From contig MNCI01023457.1 in assembly GCA_015680685.1 (NCBI GenBank), positions 1,572,627-1,636,626 of the forward strand: a DNA stretch of 64,000 nt. Direction: 5' to 3'. Below, piece by piece: positions 23,400 through 34,239 of the stretch. How positions within the stretch are numbered: position 1 is the stretch's first letter; each line of letters opens with the position of its first letter. The notes under the pieces are model-generated. The model did not search any database. It had not been told where the DNA came from and was given only the letters and a program-made list of their open reading frames with translations. The translations under genes were made by a program, and so were the position numbers. Origin of the DNA: Gnetum montanum. Taxonomy: Eukaryota; Streptophyta; Gnetopsida; Gnetales; Gnetaceae.

Positions 23400-24060
23400 C
23401 AACACAATTCCCTCCTAAATCATCAAATAGCTCTTTTCCAATTGAGCCCACGGTTAGTCTTCATACACCTTTTAAGCACTTTCTTAATATGGTCCAAGGC
23501 TTGCTCGAATGTAGCCCCATAGGTGGAGAAGTCATCCATGAAGAATTCCATCCCACTATTGATCTGCTATTAAAAAATGCTAAGGAAAAGATATTGGAAG
23601 GTTTCAAGGGCATTGCATAGAGAAAAAGGCATCTTTCAAGATGCAAAAGTCCCCTATGAACTTGTAAATGTGGTTTGGCTTGGTCCTTGGGTGCAATCTG
23701 AATTTGTCTATAGCCACTATAACCATTCAAAAAGCTATAGTAGTAGTACCTAGAAATAGTATCCAACACTTGGTTCACAAATGGCAATGGAAAATGATCT
23801 TTGTATGTTGCCATGTTCAACAACTTGGAGTCAATATAGACTCTCCACTTGCCATAATTCTTTAGCACGATTACAAGTGGGCTAACCCACTCACTATCCA
23901 CAATGAGATAGATGAACCATGCATTGAGGAGTTGATTAATGTCCTCATTGATATTCTACTTCAATTTAGGATTTAACCACAATTGTAGCTACCTCTTTAG
24001 ATTTATGAAAGGATCAATATAGATGTGATGCTAGCATATACTAGGATTAATCCTAGTGAG
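23400..24060 (-). pseudogene. Reverse transcriptase of element D, degenerate
   Basis: The piece at 23461-23901 opens EWVSPLVIVLKNYGKWRVYI and continues YKDHFPLPFVNQVLDT and YSFLNGYSGYRQIQIAP, diagnostic of plant gypsy RT. After a frame change the catalytic box reads EFFMDDFSTYG, with the two aspartates of the xxDD motif kept. MDDF-x-x-YG is the form usual in Athila-like elements. Confidence 0.85.
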
Positions 24061-24556
24061 TTCAAGATATAACCAAGCAAAGGCTAGTGGCCATTTCTTG
24101 ATCACCTTCAAAAACTTTTTTTTCTATTCGCTAGCAAGATTAACATCGATTATCATCAACTTGAATTTTTTTAGGAAAGCATATTTCATACTAGTAGGTA
24201 GACTTTTCAACTCTAGGGGATCCTATTTGAAACTTTTAGGGATTTCCAATTTTCCTGAATAAGTATCATCAGGTTCATCATTAGAGAGTTGGCAATGAAC
24301 TTGCTCCAGTTCAATAATTCCTTCAACATAGGCACTCATTAAGCACTCAATTAGTTCCATGCAAAGTTTGCTACTTTCAAGATCAACTATCAACCACTGG
24401 GTGCCCTCTTGTTTTGTGGCTACTGCATACAAACACCTTTGAGTTTCTATCTCATATACATAACTATCTACATGCTAAGATTGATGTACTTTTTATGGTT
24501 CATAGTTTCTACACATAGTTGCACCTTGTATCACTATATAAGATGCATGGAACTCT

Positions 24557-25183
24557 CTACTTCTTAATCTTTCCAAATGCATTTTTCATGAAAATCTCCA
24601 AGGAAAGGTCTTTAATTCCCAGCTGTGCATCACTAGTACTTAGCCAAGACTTTCCCATGATGATTTGGAAGTTCCCCTTGCAATTATCAACTTGGATCAC
24701 TAGGAAGTTAGTAGGATAAGACCACCCATAGATGATGGTCACAATGTCCCCCACCAATCCCAAGGGAATAGTGATGGACCTATCTACCAACTTCAGATCA
24801 GTGTTACTCTTCTTAAGTGGAGGAAAGTTTCAAGCTTTGTAAATCTCATGAGAAATTAGATTAACACTAGAACCTAAATCAAGAAGAGCTTTGCAAGGCT
24901 CATTCCCAATGATCTTTAGGTAAATAAGGGGACTCCCAAGATCAGATCTTTTCCTAGGAAGGTGGCTAGCCTTTATCCAATCAGTTACTACATGGGTTAA
25001 CATGATGGTATGGACTTTGGGAGGCATTTGGTTTGAAGAGGACTTGAATAGAGTGGATGTAGAGGATAAGGAAGAAGTAGGACTATTGGTCACATAAGTT
25101 TGTGAGAGCTTTGTAGGACTATTGGTTTGAAAGAATGACCATTTTTGGGATTTGGTTTTCAAACCACTCAGTTGAGGAGCCAA
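24557..25183 (-). pseudogene. Protease region of element D, degenerate
   Basis: The 24830-25183 piece ends KALLDLGSSVNLISHEIYK, the aspartic protease active site with Asp-Leu-Gly-Ser as in Athila-like elements. The 24557-24790 piece continues DRSITIPLGLVGDI and FQIIMGKSWLSTSDA, the usual protease C-terminal half (normally ...ILGRPFLATA). A stop between the two breaks the frame. Confidence 0.8.
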
Positions 25184-25684
25184 TTGTAAGTTAACAACCT
25201 TGGTAGCATTATGTTGCTACAGCTATGGGAGAATTTTCCTTTACATTAATGAAGTAGGTGGTAATTAAGTTGAAGGTAAAGGGACATGTGCAGAAGATTG
25301 AGGAGGGTAATCAAGAAATGGGGATTCCCCTCTTGGAGATGGAGATTAAGCTTTGTAGTACTCAAGAGGGTAGTAGTGATGCGAGAATGAGATGTCACTG
25401 GAAGAGTCACACTAAGAAATTGGCTACTAAACATAGTATCCATATGGATCAAGCTACTAGTAAGGGTACTGATACCTTAGTGGTGGCATCCCCCATGACT
25501 GAAGGTGCTACCACTAATGGTACTACTCATAAGGTTGTGGTGGAGCTCCACTTGGATAATAGGCTTGTTGTTGGTGGAACTACCTTGGGTTGCCTTGAGG
25601 ATAAAAAAACCTTCTGGGTTCTTACCTTCTTGTCATTTTAGGATTTAGAGCATACACCCTAGACTCCTACAAGTGTAACACAAT

Positions 25685-25725
25685 GGGACAACATCCCTTA
25701 GGATGCTCGTATTGGCAAATATCAC
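25685..25725 (-). pseudogene. gag zinc knuckle of element D, truncated
   Basis: The minus strand reads CDICQYEHPKGCCP, a Cys-x2-Cys-x3-4-His-x4-Cys type knuckle as at the gag C terminus. The rest of gag, upstream in minus sense, is missing: an inverted block from the family's own 3' end takes its place from about 25730. Confidence 0.7.
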
Positions 25726-25729
25726 ATCC

Positions 25730-27277
25730 ATCATCATCATCTATTTCAGATTTCACAACCTCCTCTACTATAGTAGCCTTGCCCTCACCCCTTTAGTTGC
25801 TAACAAAGTGGCTAAAGCACTCAATGAACCTATGGTATCTATACCAAATGTTTCTATACTTAGAGATATGCAGATGTCTATAGGAACTCTCAATGGTAGA
25901 TTGAGCATAGCCCAGCATGAAGAATTATTGGACTAACTAGTGGGAACTAGGCAACTGATTCGGATGTCTTTAATCTTCCAGATACCATCATTGCAACCAT
26001 GTTGGAGCTACTAGAAGAAAGAGGTAAGTGCATCATAATGAAGGGAAAACTTGAAATAGCTAAGGATAAAAACCAACACTTCACTAAGGAATTTGTTGAT
26101 CTAAGAGTCTACCTTGCTGACCTCAGATTTATGAACCAAGCGATCAGAAGAGATGAAGCTTTCTAGCAACTTAAAAAGCATCTAAAAGAGGTTGATAATT
26201 CCAAGGAGATAGTTATCTTTAAATAGTCCTTGGCTAATTCCACCATGCATAGCATTTAGAAGGACTTGGTTCAAACTTGTTATGAGAATGAGATCCTGAC
26301 CAAATAAAACCATCACTTGCAGAATGTTAATGTGAAAAAAGCAATAGATGTAAAAATTCATCCATCAATAGTAGGAGTAGCTAGCTAGGGTGAATGTATA
26401 ATTGAGAAGGTTGGTAGAAAAAAATAGAAACCTTTCCATGGATGAAGTTCATGCCTTGGGCCAAAAATCTACAATCAAGATTGCTACCTGGAAAAATAAA
26501 GCCCTGAAGTTTAAAAGGGTGAAAAATCACTAAAAGGACTAGGTGGGATTGCAAAAGGAAATCAATGATAAGGAAATCCAATTAGCAAAGGAAAAAGTTA
26601 ATGAGGCTCTCTAGTAGCTCCAATAAGGAGGCAATATTTAGCAGCCTATCTTTGATGGGCTAAATGCATACAATAAGGCTGAAATCCACCTAAAGAGCTA
26701 TAGATTGAAAAAATGATAGAATACATGGAGCATGCCAACCTTAGATATGTAAACTTGGTGATGATAATTACTAGAAGGTCATGGTCAAAATTAAAGAAAC
26801 AAGTGGCTAGCTTGTACTTATTGTATGAGGTAGAGTTCAAGCACTAAAAGGAGGCCAAGAAAAATCTTGAGATAGAAAATGTGGAACTCAAGGCTCTCAA
26901 ATCAAGGTTCACTTACCAAAGATCAACTACTGAGAACCTAGCCAAAAGAATGAATGAAAACTAGGAGCTGAAGAATGCACTCAAACTATTTAACATGAAA
27001 TGTAAACATTTGGTTTGTGAATGTGGAGTTGTTTCCAAAAATTCCCTATTCGTGGGACATTCCCATTCTGGCCCATATTGGTGAAGCTACATGGATTGTG
27101 AATGATGCTTGGAGTAAGGAGGAGAAGATAAAGGTACTATTGAACACCTTCCATCTTCTACTAGAAGTTGTAGTTGGCACAAGACAACCACAACAACCAC
27201 CTTAACCATCGCGTGAGCCTAAAGTAGGAGAAGGTCCTTTAGAACCTTCAGAGCCTCCATCACTTGGGACCATTTAA
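25730..27277 (+). pseudogene. Inverted C-terminal two thirds of a third ORF, inside element D
   Basis: This plus-strand segment matches the minus-strand third ORFs at 16460-19306 and 48070-50904: SILRDMQMSIGTLNGRLSIA against the equivalent segment of element C, then the coiled-coil part, then SRFTYQRSTTENLAKRMNEN and the tail HIGEATWIVNDAWSKEEKIK. It ends at a TAA at 27275-27277 after GTI. Identity to the element's own third ORF is about 75-78% by eye, lower than between its two LTRs. It is followed by a PPT and a U3 start in the same (plus) orientation. Confidence 0.75.
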
Positions 27278-27455
27278 ACTTCTTCATCATCTTCAAACCT
27301 TTCAACAAGCTATGTTTTTCAATTTTGTCCAAGGGATCAATTTTTTTTCTAAACATCAAAATTTTGTAATGATTGTAAGCCATACACTTGGGCACTAAAT
27401 AATCTCATACCTTCCCAAATTTTGTAATGAAATCAAGGATGAATTTTCATTCAGT

Positions 27456-27616
27456 CATGGGGCTATGATGAGTCAGTAATTGGGCTACATCAATGGGATG
27501 CCATTGACGTGATCCCATTGATGAGATCTCATCAATGTGATGCCATCAACATAGTGTTTGACCTATTGATGTGTATCTATCTATAGGGAATCCTATTTCT
27601 ATCTATAAATGTGTGC
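27456..27616 (+). repeat. Inverted PPT and U3 fragment inside element D
   Basis: CATGGGGCTA (27456-27465) is followed by the LTR start TGATGAGTCAGTAATTGGGC at 27466. It runs about 145 bases of U3 and stops at the TATAAATG region, where the orientation flips. This is the 3' end of a family member placed backwards next to the 5' LTR. Confidence 0.75.
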
Positions 27617-27644
27617 TTGTTGCATTTATAGATGGAAATAGGAT
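27590..27644. repeat. Hairpin-forming inverted repeat at the orientation switch
   Basis: Two 22-base arms (27590-27611 and 27623-27644) are inverted complements with one mismatch, separated by an 11-base loop. Beyond the core the two sides remain inverted U3 sequence but diverge. The U3 TATA region lies in each arm. Confidence 0.85.
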
Positions 27645-27696
27645 GCCTTGTCGATGAGTACACGTCAACGAGTCAAACCCTACATCAATGGGATCA

Positions 27697-28578
27697 TGTC
27701 AACGAGATTGTCCTTATATGCCCAACCATACAAATCACTAGTGTTCACTCACTGATCTGACTGAATTCCAAAGACTTTAGTTGTCTAAGTATACTACTTT
27801 TAGGAGGTGAAACTAATTTTTGCAATCATGATCTTCTCAATTCCACTTGTGAAGTGCAAGTGCATCATTAAGTGTAACTGAGGCATATAATTTTTATCCT
27901 TTTTATCTTTTATGGTTTAATTTACCTAAGAACAAGAATAAAGAATAAGGTAATTAATTACTTAGCTAATCTAATCTAATTACTAGCTAATATTTAACTA
28001 ATCCTAAAATAAACATCCATTTCCACTTGTCGTACACATCTTGAACAAGTTATAATGCTATTGGATTACCAAACATTAAGCGTTATTGGGATAACCAAGT
28101 GCTAAGTGTATGATCAAAGTGACCGTACTTATGTTTGCTATTAAATTGATATTAATTAATTACTTAAAAACATTAAAGTAAATTTCATGAATATTAAATG
28201 CATAAGAAAACAATTAATCTAGTCCAAGTGCTACAAGGTTTATCAAAAAATGCTCATCTTTATTGCCATCCATACTAAAGTGCTCAGGTACAACAATGCT
28301 TGAATAAAGATTTGTACATTCTTTGACTCCTATTTCAGGCACTTAGAAAATATTCTAACTCTCAAATGGAAAAACTACAAGAACTTCACTACATCTATGA
28401 AAAGATTGCCATAAATGTGATGAGTAGGTGCACATTTATAGGTGAAAACAAGGTGCCTCATCAACAAGTACATGGTAATGAGTCAAACCCTATGTCGATA
28501 GGACCATGTCAATGAGATCTTGTCTATGGGGTCACATCGACGACATCCTATCAACATTTCCCAACAACTGACTCATCA
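27697..28578 (-). repeat. 5' LTR of element D
   Basis: In minus sense it starts TGATGAGTCAGTTGTTGGG at 28578 and ends near 27697 (...CTCGTTGACA). It aligns with the 3' LTR at 15364-16231 throughout, at about 87% by eye, and is followed by CTTGG. No PBS is found inside: a second U3 fragment (27617-27696, same orientation) sits where it should be. Confidence 0.85.
28434..28440 (-). promoter_or_regulatory. TATA box in the U3 of the element D 5' LTR
   Basis: The minus strand reads CACCTATAAATGTGC about 140 bases from the LTR start, at the same place as in the 3' LTR and in element C. Confidence 0.5.
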
Positions 28579-28583
28579 CTTGG
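28579..28583. other. Target-site duplication of element D, right copy (CTTGG)
   Basis: Directly follows the LTR start (plus-strand ACTCATCA) and equals 15359-15363. Confidence 0.85.
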
Positions 28584-30749
28584 TATCAAATTTTAAAAAA
28601 TAATAAATCATATAAGCATATTTTGTAATGTTTGGTTTTCATTTTGGATGATATCGTATTGTGAATAATGAGTATACATTTCAATTTTGAGATATCTAAT
28701 TAAGACATGATGTTAACATTCAAAAAATATGAGATTTGATGATGGTAGAATTTTTGTTTGGTTATTTGTCCTTGTAGGGTTAGTTATTCGGTAGCTTAAT
28801 GTTTGCTTGTTATTTGGTAATAACATTTTGAATGTATAACTCCCCTATGCATCGTTTTCTAGATACCTAAAATTCAATTCCAAAACCCTTAAGAAAGTAT
28901 TTGTAATTTATTTTCCATACTCAATCACATGGACTAGCTTTTTCTTTTATTTTTACTTCCAAGGTGAAAAAAGTATTAGTGAAAAAAGAGTAGATGAAAA
29001 AGCTTATGCTTAGATTTGATTTTATGCTTTTCTAGTATTTCATTTAGAGTTAGGATTTATGTAATTTCTAAGCTGAAATGTTTAGTTGATATTATTATAT
29101 TTGATAGTGTTCTTTGGTTATCATGTGTAGACTTTGTACTTGCCTATTGTCAATGCAAGTGTAATTACTTTTCATCATTTATTTAAGTTTTAGATTCCAA
29201 TGCTTAACTTGGTATTTGTTATTTGAATATCATTCTATTTGATATATGCCTTTTGCCTTTTTATTAATGCTAGATATATTTTTATTCCATTTTTACATTA
29301 ATGTTTTGGTTATTAGATGTTTTTGTGTAAGCATTAGAATAATACTTATTATTTTCATCTACTAAATAGGGTAGGTGTTTTTATGTAAGAGGCTATTGAT
29401 ATTGGAATATTATATTTATTTTATTTCTTTTAGTTGCCCCTTTACACCAACTTATGAATGCCCATTACTTTGCTTATCATTTTATTTGACATCCTATAGA
29501 TTTTACTATGTTGTGATTTAACTTTCTTAAGTGATGTCTTTCTAGCATAAGCCTAGATTATGGGGTGTTACATCTTGTATTTTGAAATCCTTAGCCTTTA
29601 CCTTAATTAATAATTTATGTAGGATATTAACTTGCAACATCTTAAGTTTTCTTATGAATTTGATCTTTTGATATATTTTTTATATTCAATTATATAAGAT
29701 TTAGATTTTGTAGCCTCTTAGATGGTATTTTATATCTTGTGCTTGACAAAGTTTGAACTCTTAGCCTATTAGCATATTTAGATCATATTTATTTTATATT
29801 GTTTTTTGATATTTTTTCATATATTGGTTAAGTCATGGATTGGATATCCTTATCTGAGGTTTTTATGATTAGTATTTCTTTTGACTTACATAGCCTTAAT
29901 ATCTTGTTATTCATATTAGGAAATTAAACTCATGATATATCTTATGCAAAGAATTTTCAATTTTGGAAATATCTCAAGATTGGATAATCAAAATTTAAAG
30001 AAATTTATATGTATAGGTTCATCTGTGAGACCTCTACAACTTGGAATAAAAATATTTAAGTTTTTCTTTAAATAAAATATGGAAAATTAAATTAAACTCA
30101 TTTGTAATATTTGAACTTTGAAACTAGGTGGACTTGTTAATGAGAACCTTAAATAAATTAAATTTAGAGTGAAAAAAAATATCAATGCTAATGATCATAA
30201 CTTATTGAAATTTGTTGATGAATTATTGATGGAGTAATAAAGTTGTTAGATAATGAAAATGTTAGATGATGGAATTGTTGGAATGAGTTGGTTGCACACT
30301 AATATGAATGAGAGCAAGAAAATATAAGCAATATAGTAGAATGTGAGAGGTAAGAGATGAAAATTTTGATAGAAATTCATATTAAAATTTTTTTATTAGA
30401 ATACCAAAGCATTACAACATCATATGACTTTGGAATTTGTATAAAATTAATGGGGCCATAATAGGGTTCAATGAAGAGACAAGACCAACTAAAGTTAGTA
30501 ATAAAATAACTTAAGAAAATGATCAATTAGGGAAAACAATGTATATCCATTCACCAATCCAAAAATAATAAAACTAAAGATTCATTCTTCTATTTTGTCT
30601 TCTTGAATATCATACTAATATTAATAGCTTTCTCTAATAGATGCTACTATACGGAATCACACATACCTAATCCTTATGATGAACCAACGTTAGTGCATCT
30701 ATTACTATTGCCAAATCACTACAATTCATATGCTGCTCACACCAAGGAT
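28584..30749. other. AT-rich non-coding DNA; possible chromovirus LTR terminus at 29562-29572
   Basis: No coding segment is recognised. At 29562-29572 the minus strand reads TGTAACACCCC, a terminus typical of chromovirus LTRs, so 28584-29572 may be (part of) the 3' LTR of the minus-strand element at 30750-33780, with the target sequence of element D (15358/28584) lying in it. I could not find the other end or a sister copy. Confidence 0.3.
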
Positions 30750-33700
30750 CAAAATATTACTTTACTTAAATCTCATCCAAAACATCTAATTGAAATATCA
30801 AGTTATGAATTTTACTAGCCACATAGCTTAAGGAATCTGCAATAGTGTTTCTTTTTCTTGTTTGATAATGGATGGTAAAGTCAAAATTAACTAACAATTA
30901 AACTCACCTCCTTTGATGCAAGTTCAAAAATGGTTTATTCATCAAGTAGTACAACTCTTTGTGATCAATTCAAATTATCAACCATTCACTAAATAAATAG
31001 TAGTGCCAAACCTTCAAGGCGAACACCATTACTCCCAACTTAAGATCATGAGTGAGGCAATACATCTCATGAGGTTTTAGTTACCTTGAAGCATATGCTA
31101 CCATTTTTTTCCTTTTTTATAAGAACATACTCCTAACCTTTACTTGATGCATTTGTGCAAATGTTACATGGTTTACCAAGAGTAGGAAAAATCAAAATAG
31201 GAGTCATAATTAGTCTACTATTGAGTTCATCAAAAGAAACTTAATAATGTGGATCTTATGAGAATTCAACATTCTCCTAAAATAGTTTAGTCAGAGATGA
31301 AACAATGTAGGAGAAATTCTCTATGAACCTCTTGTGATAACTTGTTAATTTAAGGAAATTTCAAATCTCCCTACCATACTTAGGGATAGGCCAATCCTAA
31401 ATAGGTAATATCTTAGTGGCATCCATTATATACTAGCCTTCAAAATGATATATATTATGAACTAAATCTCATGACACAAAAATGAAAACTTCAAAGGTTA
31501 AATGAATAAGTGGTGCTCTTTAATTATCTATGACATTATTCTCAAATGTTGCTTATGAATATCCTATAATGATGAATGTGCCAAGATGTTATCAATGAAC
31601 ATAATTCTAGATTGATTCATCTATAGTCTCATGAAATTATTCATGAGATGCATGAACGTCTAAAAGCATTAGTGATTTTGAAGGGAAAAAATAGGAACTC
31701 ATAATGCTCATATCATATCTTGAAGACTATCTTAGGGGCATTCTTCTCTTTGATTCAAACTTGATGGTATCTTGATTTTAGATCTATCTTTGAGAATACC
31801 TAAGCTTCTTTCAACTAATCAAAAAAATTATATGTGGAAGGTAGAGGATACTTGTTCTTCATAGTCACCTGATTTAGCTATTGGTGGTCAATGTACAATC
31901 TTATAGTACCATCATTCTTCTTGATGAAGAGAATAACATCACTTCAAGAAGATACACTTGGATGAATCAGAATCATATTTAGTAGCTTCTAAAGTTGAAT
32001 CTTAAGTTTAGCTAGCTCAACATGTGACATCTTATGTTGAACCTTAGAGATAGGTTTAACATTAATTTTGAGAGAAATATTAAATCCAAACTCATGTCTT
32101 GAAGGAAATCTAGATAACTCTACCAGAAGATATTAGAAAAATTATGAATAATAGGAATTTAATTAATATTTGGAGAAGAAGAAAATTCACTAACTAAAAC
32201 TATGAATCAAGAATGGTATTTCTACGAGGAGCAATGAAAAGACCTCAAAAAGACAAGATCTAAATTAATCTTATAACATCTTATATGCATGGTCACTTGA
32301 ACATCATCAACTATTACCAAGAAAAGTATTATACAATAATAGTACAAGTTTCCCTATTAGCATGATAACTAATCCATGTACAAAATTATGTCATATATTT
32401 CTAGAAGTATGACATAGGGATTAGTAGGCCAAAATACATCTTAAATAACTAAGAGTACGAATCTATAGACTTGGTCCATGGTGAACACATTGCCACCAAT
32501 GATGCTAATGACAAGTCCTTGAATAGAAAACTGACTCTCCAAACCCAGATGTCTACTATCTATGGATTAACAAAGGAACAACTCAAGATCAAAGAGAATT
32601 AAAACTACAAAATTTGATATCGTACCTTCAAACTCCATGATAGTGTTGGATTGATCATCCACTAGCTAATCAGTTAAAGCATACATACAAGCATCCATCT
32701 TAACACCACATTGATTTCTTGTAGGTCTAGCATCTTGTTAAGAATCTCCAACACCTAAATACTTTTGATAGTTGAAACTCTTTTAACCTAATTAAACATA
32801 GTTTTAGCAATTGGGATAATCCCTATGAATGTATCCAACCTTTTTATAATCATATTAAGTACTAGATCCATGAGTGGCCTAATGAACTAAAGACTCCTAC
32901 TTCTACCCACTAGATCATAAACCTTGAGCTTGCTTGGATTCATTAGAATTTTTGAAAGAGGTTTGACCCCTCTTTTGAGAGAGATTACGATACATTGACT
33001 CCACCAACTGACTACACTCCAATTCTATTGCACAAACACATGCATCTTCATATGTTTGGAAATGAAGAGAAAGCAAATGATCCTTAATGGATGAAATGAT
33101 TTTCTCTAGCTCTCTCATTAGAATGTATGTGAGGTATATATATAATCAACTCTAAAATTTTGCAATCATACTTTATCTTGGTCTAGTTGCTTTGGTAAAG
33201 GCGATATACCTCATTTAATTTTACTTGTATGTACTTCAAAGGAATATAATGGTCTTTGAAATAGAGTAGGAAATTACTCCAATAAATAACATAATTCTCC
33301 CAACTATGTGTCTTCTCCTAAATAGTCTACTAATAACTTCTAGAATCTTTGAATTGGTAGTTTGATGATTAAGTTTACCATGTGAGAGTGTGGCTTATTA
33401 GCTTGAATATCTTAGAAATCTTCTCCACAAATTTTGTGATAGTAGTAGGATCCTCTCATCCTAAAATTTAGGTAGTTCTAGCATACAAAATATCTCTACA
33501 AGCTCATGCTCCATTGGCAGTCTATCACCACCACTACTCTCTAAAGTAATGAGTATCAATGGTGAGTTTGAGTTCTTTTACATATGATAAAAAAAACTAG
33601 AATAGACAATGATTGATGTTCATTTAATTGATATTATTATTTAAGATAGAAATAGGAGTAGTAGGAAAAAGATCCAATTAGGGATCCATTATAAGATCCT

Positions 33701-33780
33701 TCATTTGATAAAGAATGGGATCAAGAACCTTCATTATAGTACTAGGTTCAACATCTATGAAGATCATGTCAACCTCTATG
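30750..33780 (-). pseudogene. Decayed chromovirus-type Ty3/gypsy gag-PR-RT-RNase H
   Basis: In minus sense: a gag core (33780-32915: FKDHYIPLKYIQVKLNEVY, then the 67-residue piece with TYEDACVCAIELE), a zinc knuckle remnant (YKKVGYIHRDYPNC), a protease trace (ILFDLELF), RT at about 32060-31300 (LFIKKNDGTIRLYIDH, NKYPLPS, FSKIDLKSRYHQV, FLFFPFKITNA) and RNase H at about 31130-30790 (HDLKLGVMVFALKVWHYYL, then IDHKELYYLMNK). The RT catalytic box reads FIDN, so the second Asp is lost. Stops and frameshifts occur every few dozen codons. I see no integrase; sequence after RNase H is not readable. Confidence 0.75.
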
Positions 33781-34213
33781 CCTTGGAATTGCCATATATA
33801 ATAACATGAAATAAGAAAATCATCAAATCTATACTTTGATAATAGTTTTTAACACCATACTTTCTAGCCTTATATTGGAGAGAATTATGCTAGATATAGA
33901 ACCTATAATGAATGATTGACCATGATAATAAAACAAGAAATCAAAACAAACCAACACAACAAAAAGGAAGTGAAAGGAAACTTTTGTTGAAGCCATGACT
34001 AAAAAGAATAGAATAGAATAGAATAATGAAAGGAAAAGAAATATAATTAATTATCATAAATATATTTAAAATATGAAAAGAAAATTTAACTAAAAAGAGA
34101 TATAGCATCATGAATTTAAAAATCTTAAAATACTCATGAATATCAAGTAATAATAAAATATGCTAAGCCATGAAATAAAATAAAGAATAATGTGATACAT
34201 GTCTATCATTATC

Positions 34214-34239
34214 ATATATATATATATATATATATATAT
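34214..34239. repeat. (AT)13 microsatellite
   Basis: Twenty-six bases of uninterrupted AT dinucleotide repeat. Confidence 0.95.

Larger units (their letters stand above)
15364..28578 (-). mobile_element. Element D: 13.2 kb rearranged Ty3/gypsy (OTA type) with a third ORF
   Basis: Two LTRs in the same orientation, about 87% alike by eye, bound the element and are flanked by CTTGG. In minus sense: 5' LTR (28578-27697), a foreign-oriented block (27696-25726), gag zinc knuckle, PR, RT, RNase H, INT, spacer, leader intron, third ORF, PPT and 3' LTR (16231-15364). The PR (LLDLGSSVNLIS), the MDD-F-S-TYG form of RT and the HPKANNQVEIANR integrase motif place it in the OTA (Athila/Tat) clade. Every ORF is broken. 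The second family member in the window is element C (46862 onward). Confidence 0.85.

Noticed and set aside
25258-25641. 127-codon plus-strand ORF
   Set aside because: It overlaps the minus-strand gag/protease region of element D, and its translation (low-complexity Thr/Lys rich) has no family resemblance; a shadow frame.
28583-28596. TGGTATCAAATTTT after the LTR at 27697-28578, like a plus-strand primer-binding site
   Set aside because: The preceding CTTGG is the target duplication shared with 15359-15363, and the LTR orientation (PPT-side end at 28578) makes this flanking DNA.
34214-34239. AT repeat as a promoter TATA region
   Set aside because: Pure dinucleotide microsatellite with no gene next to it.
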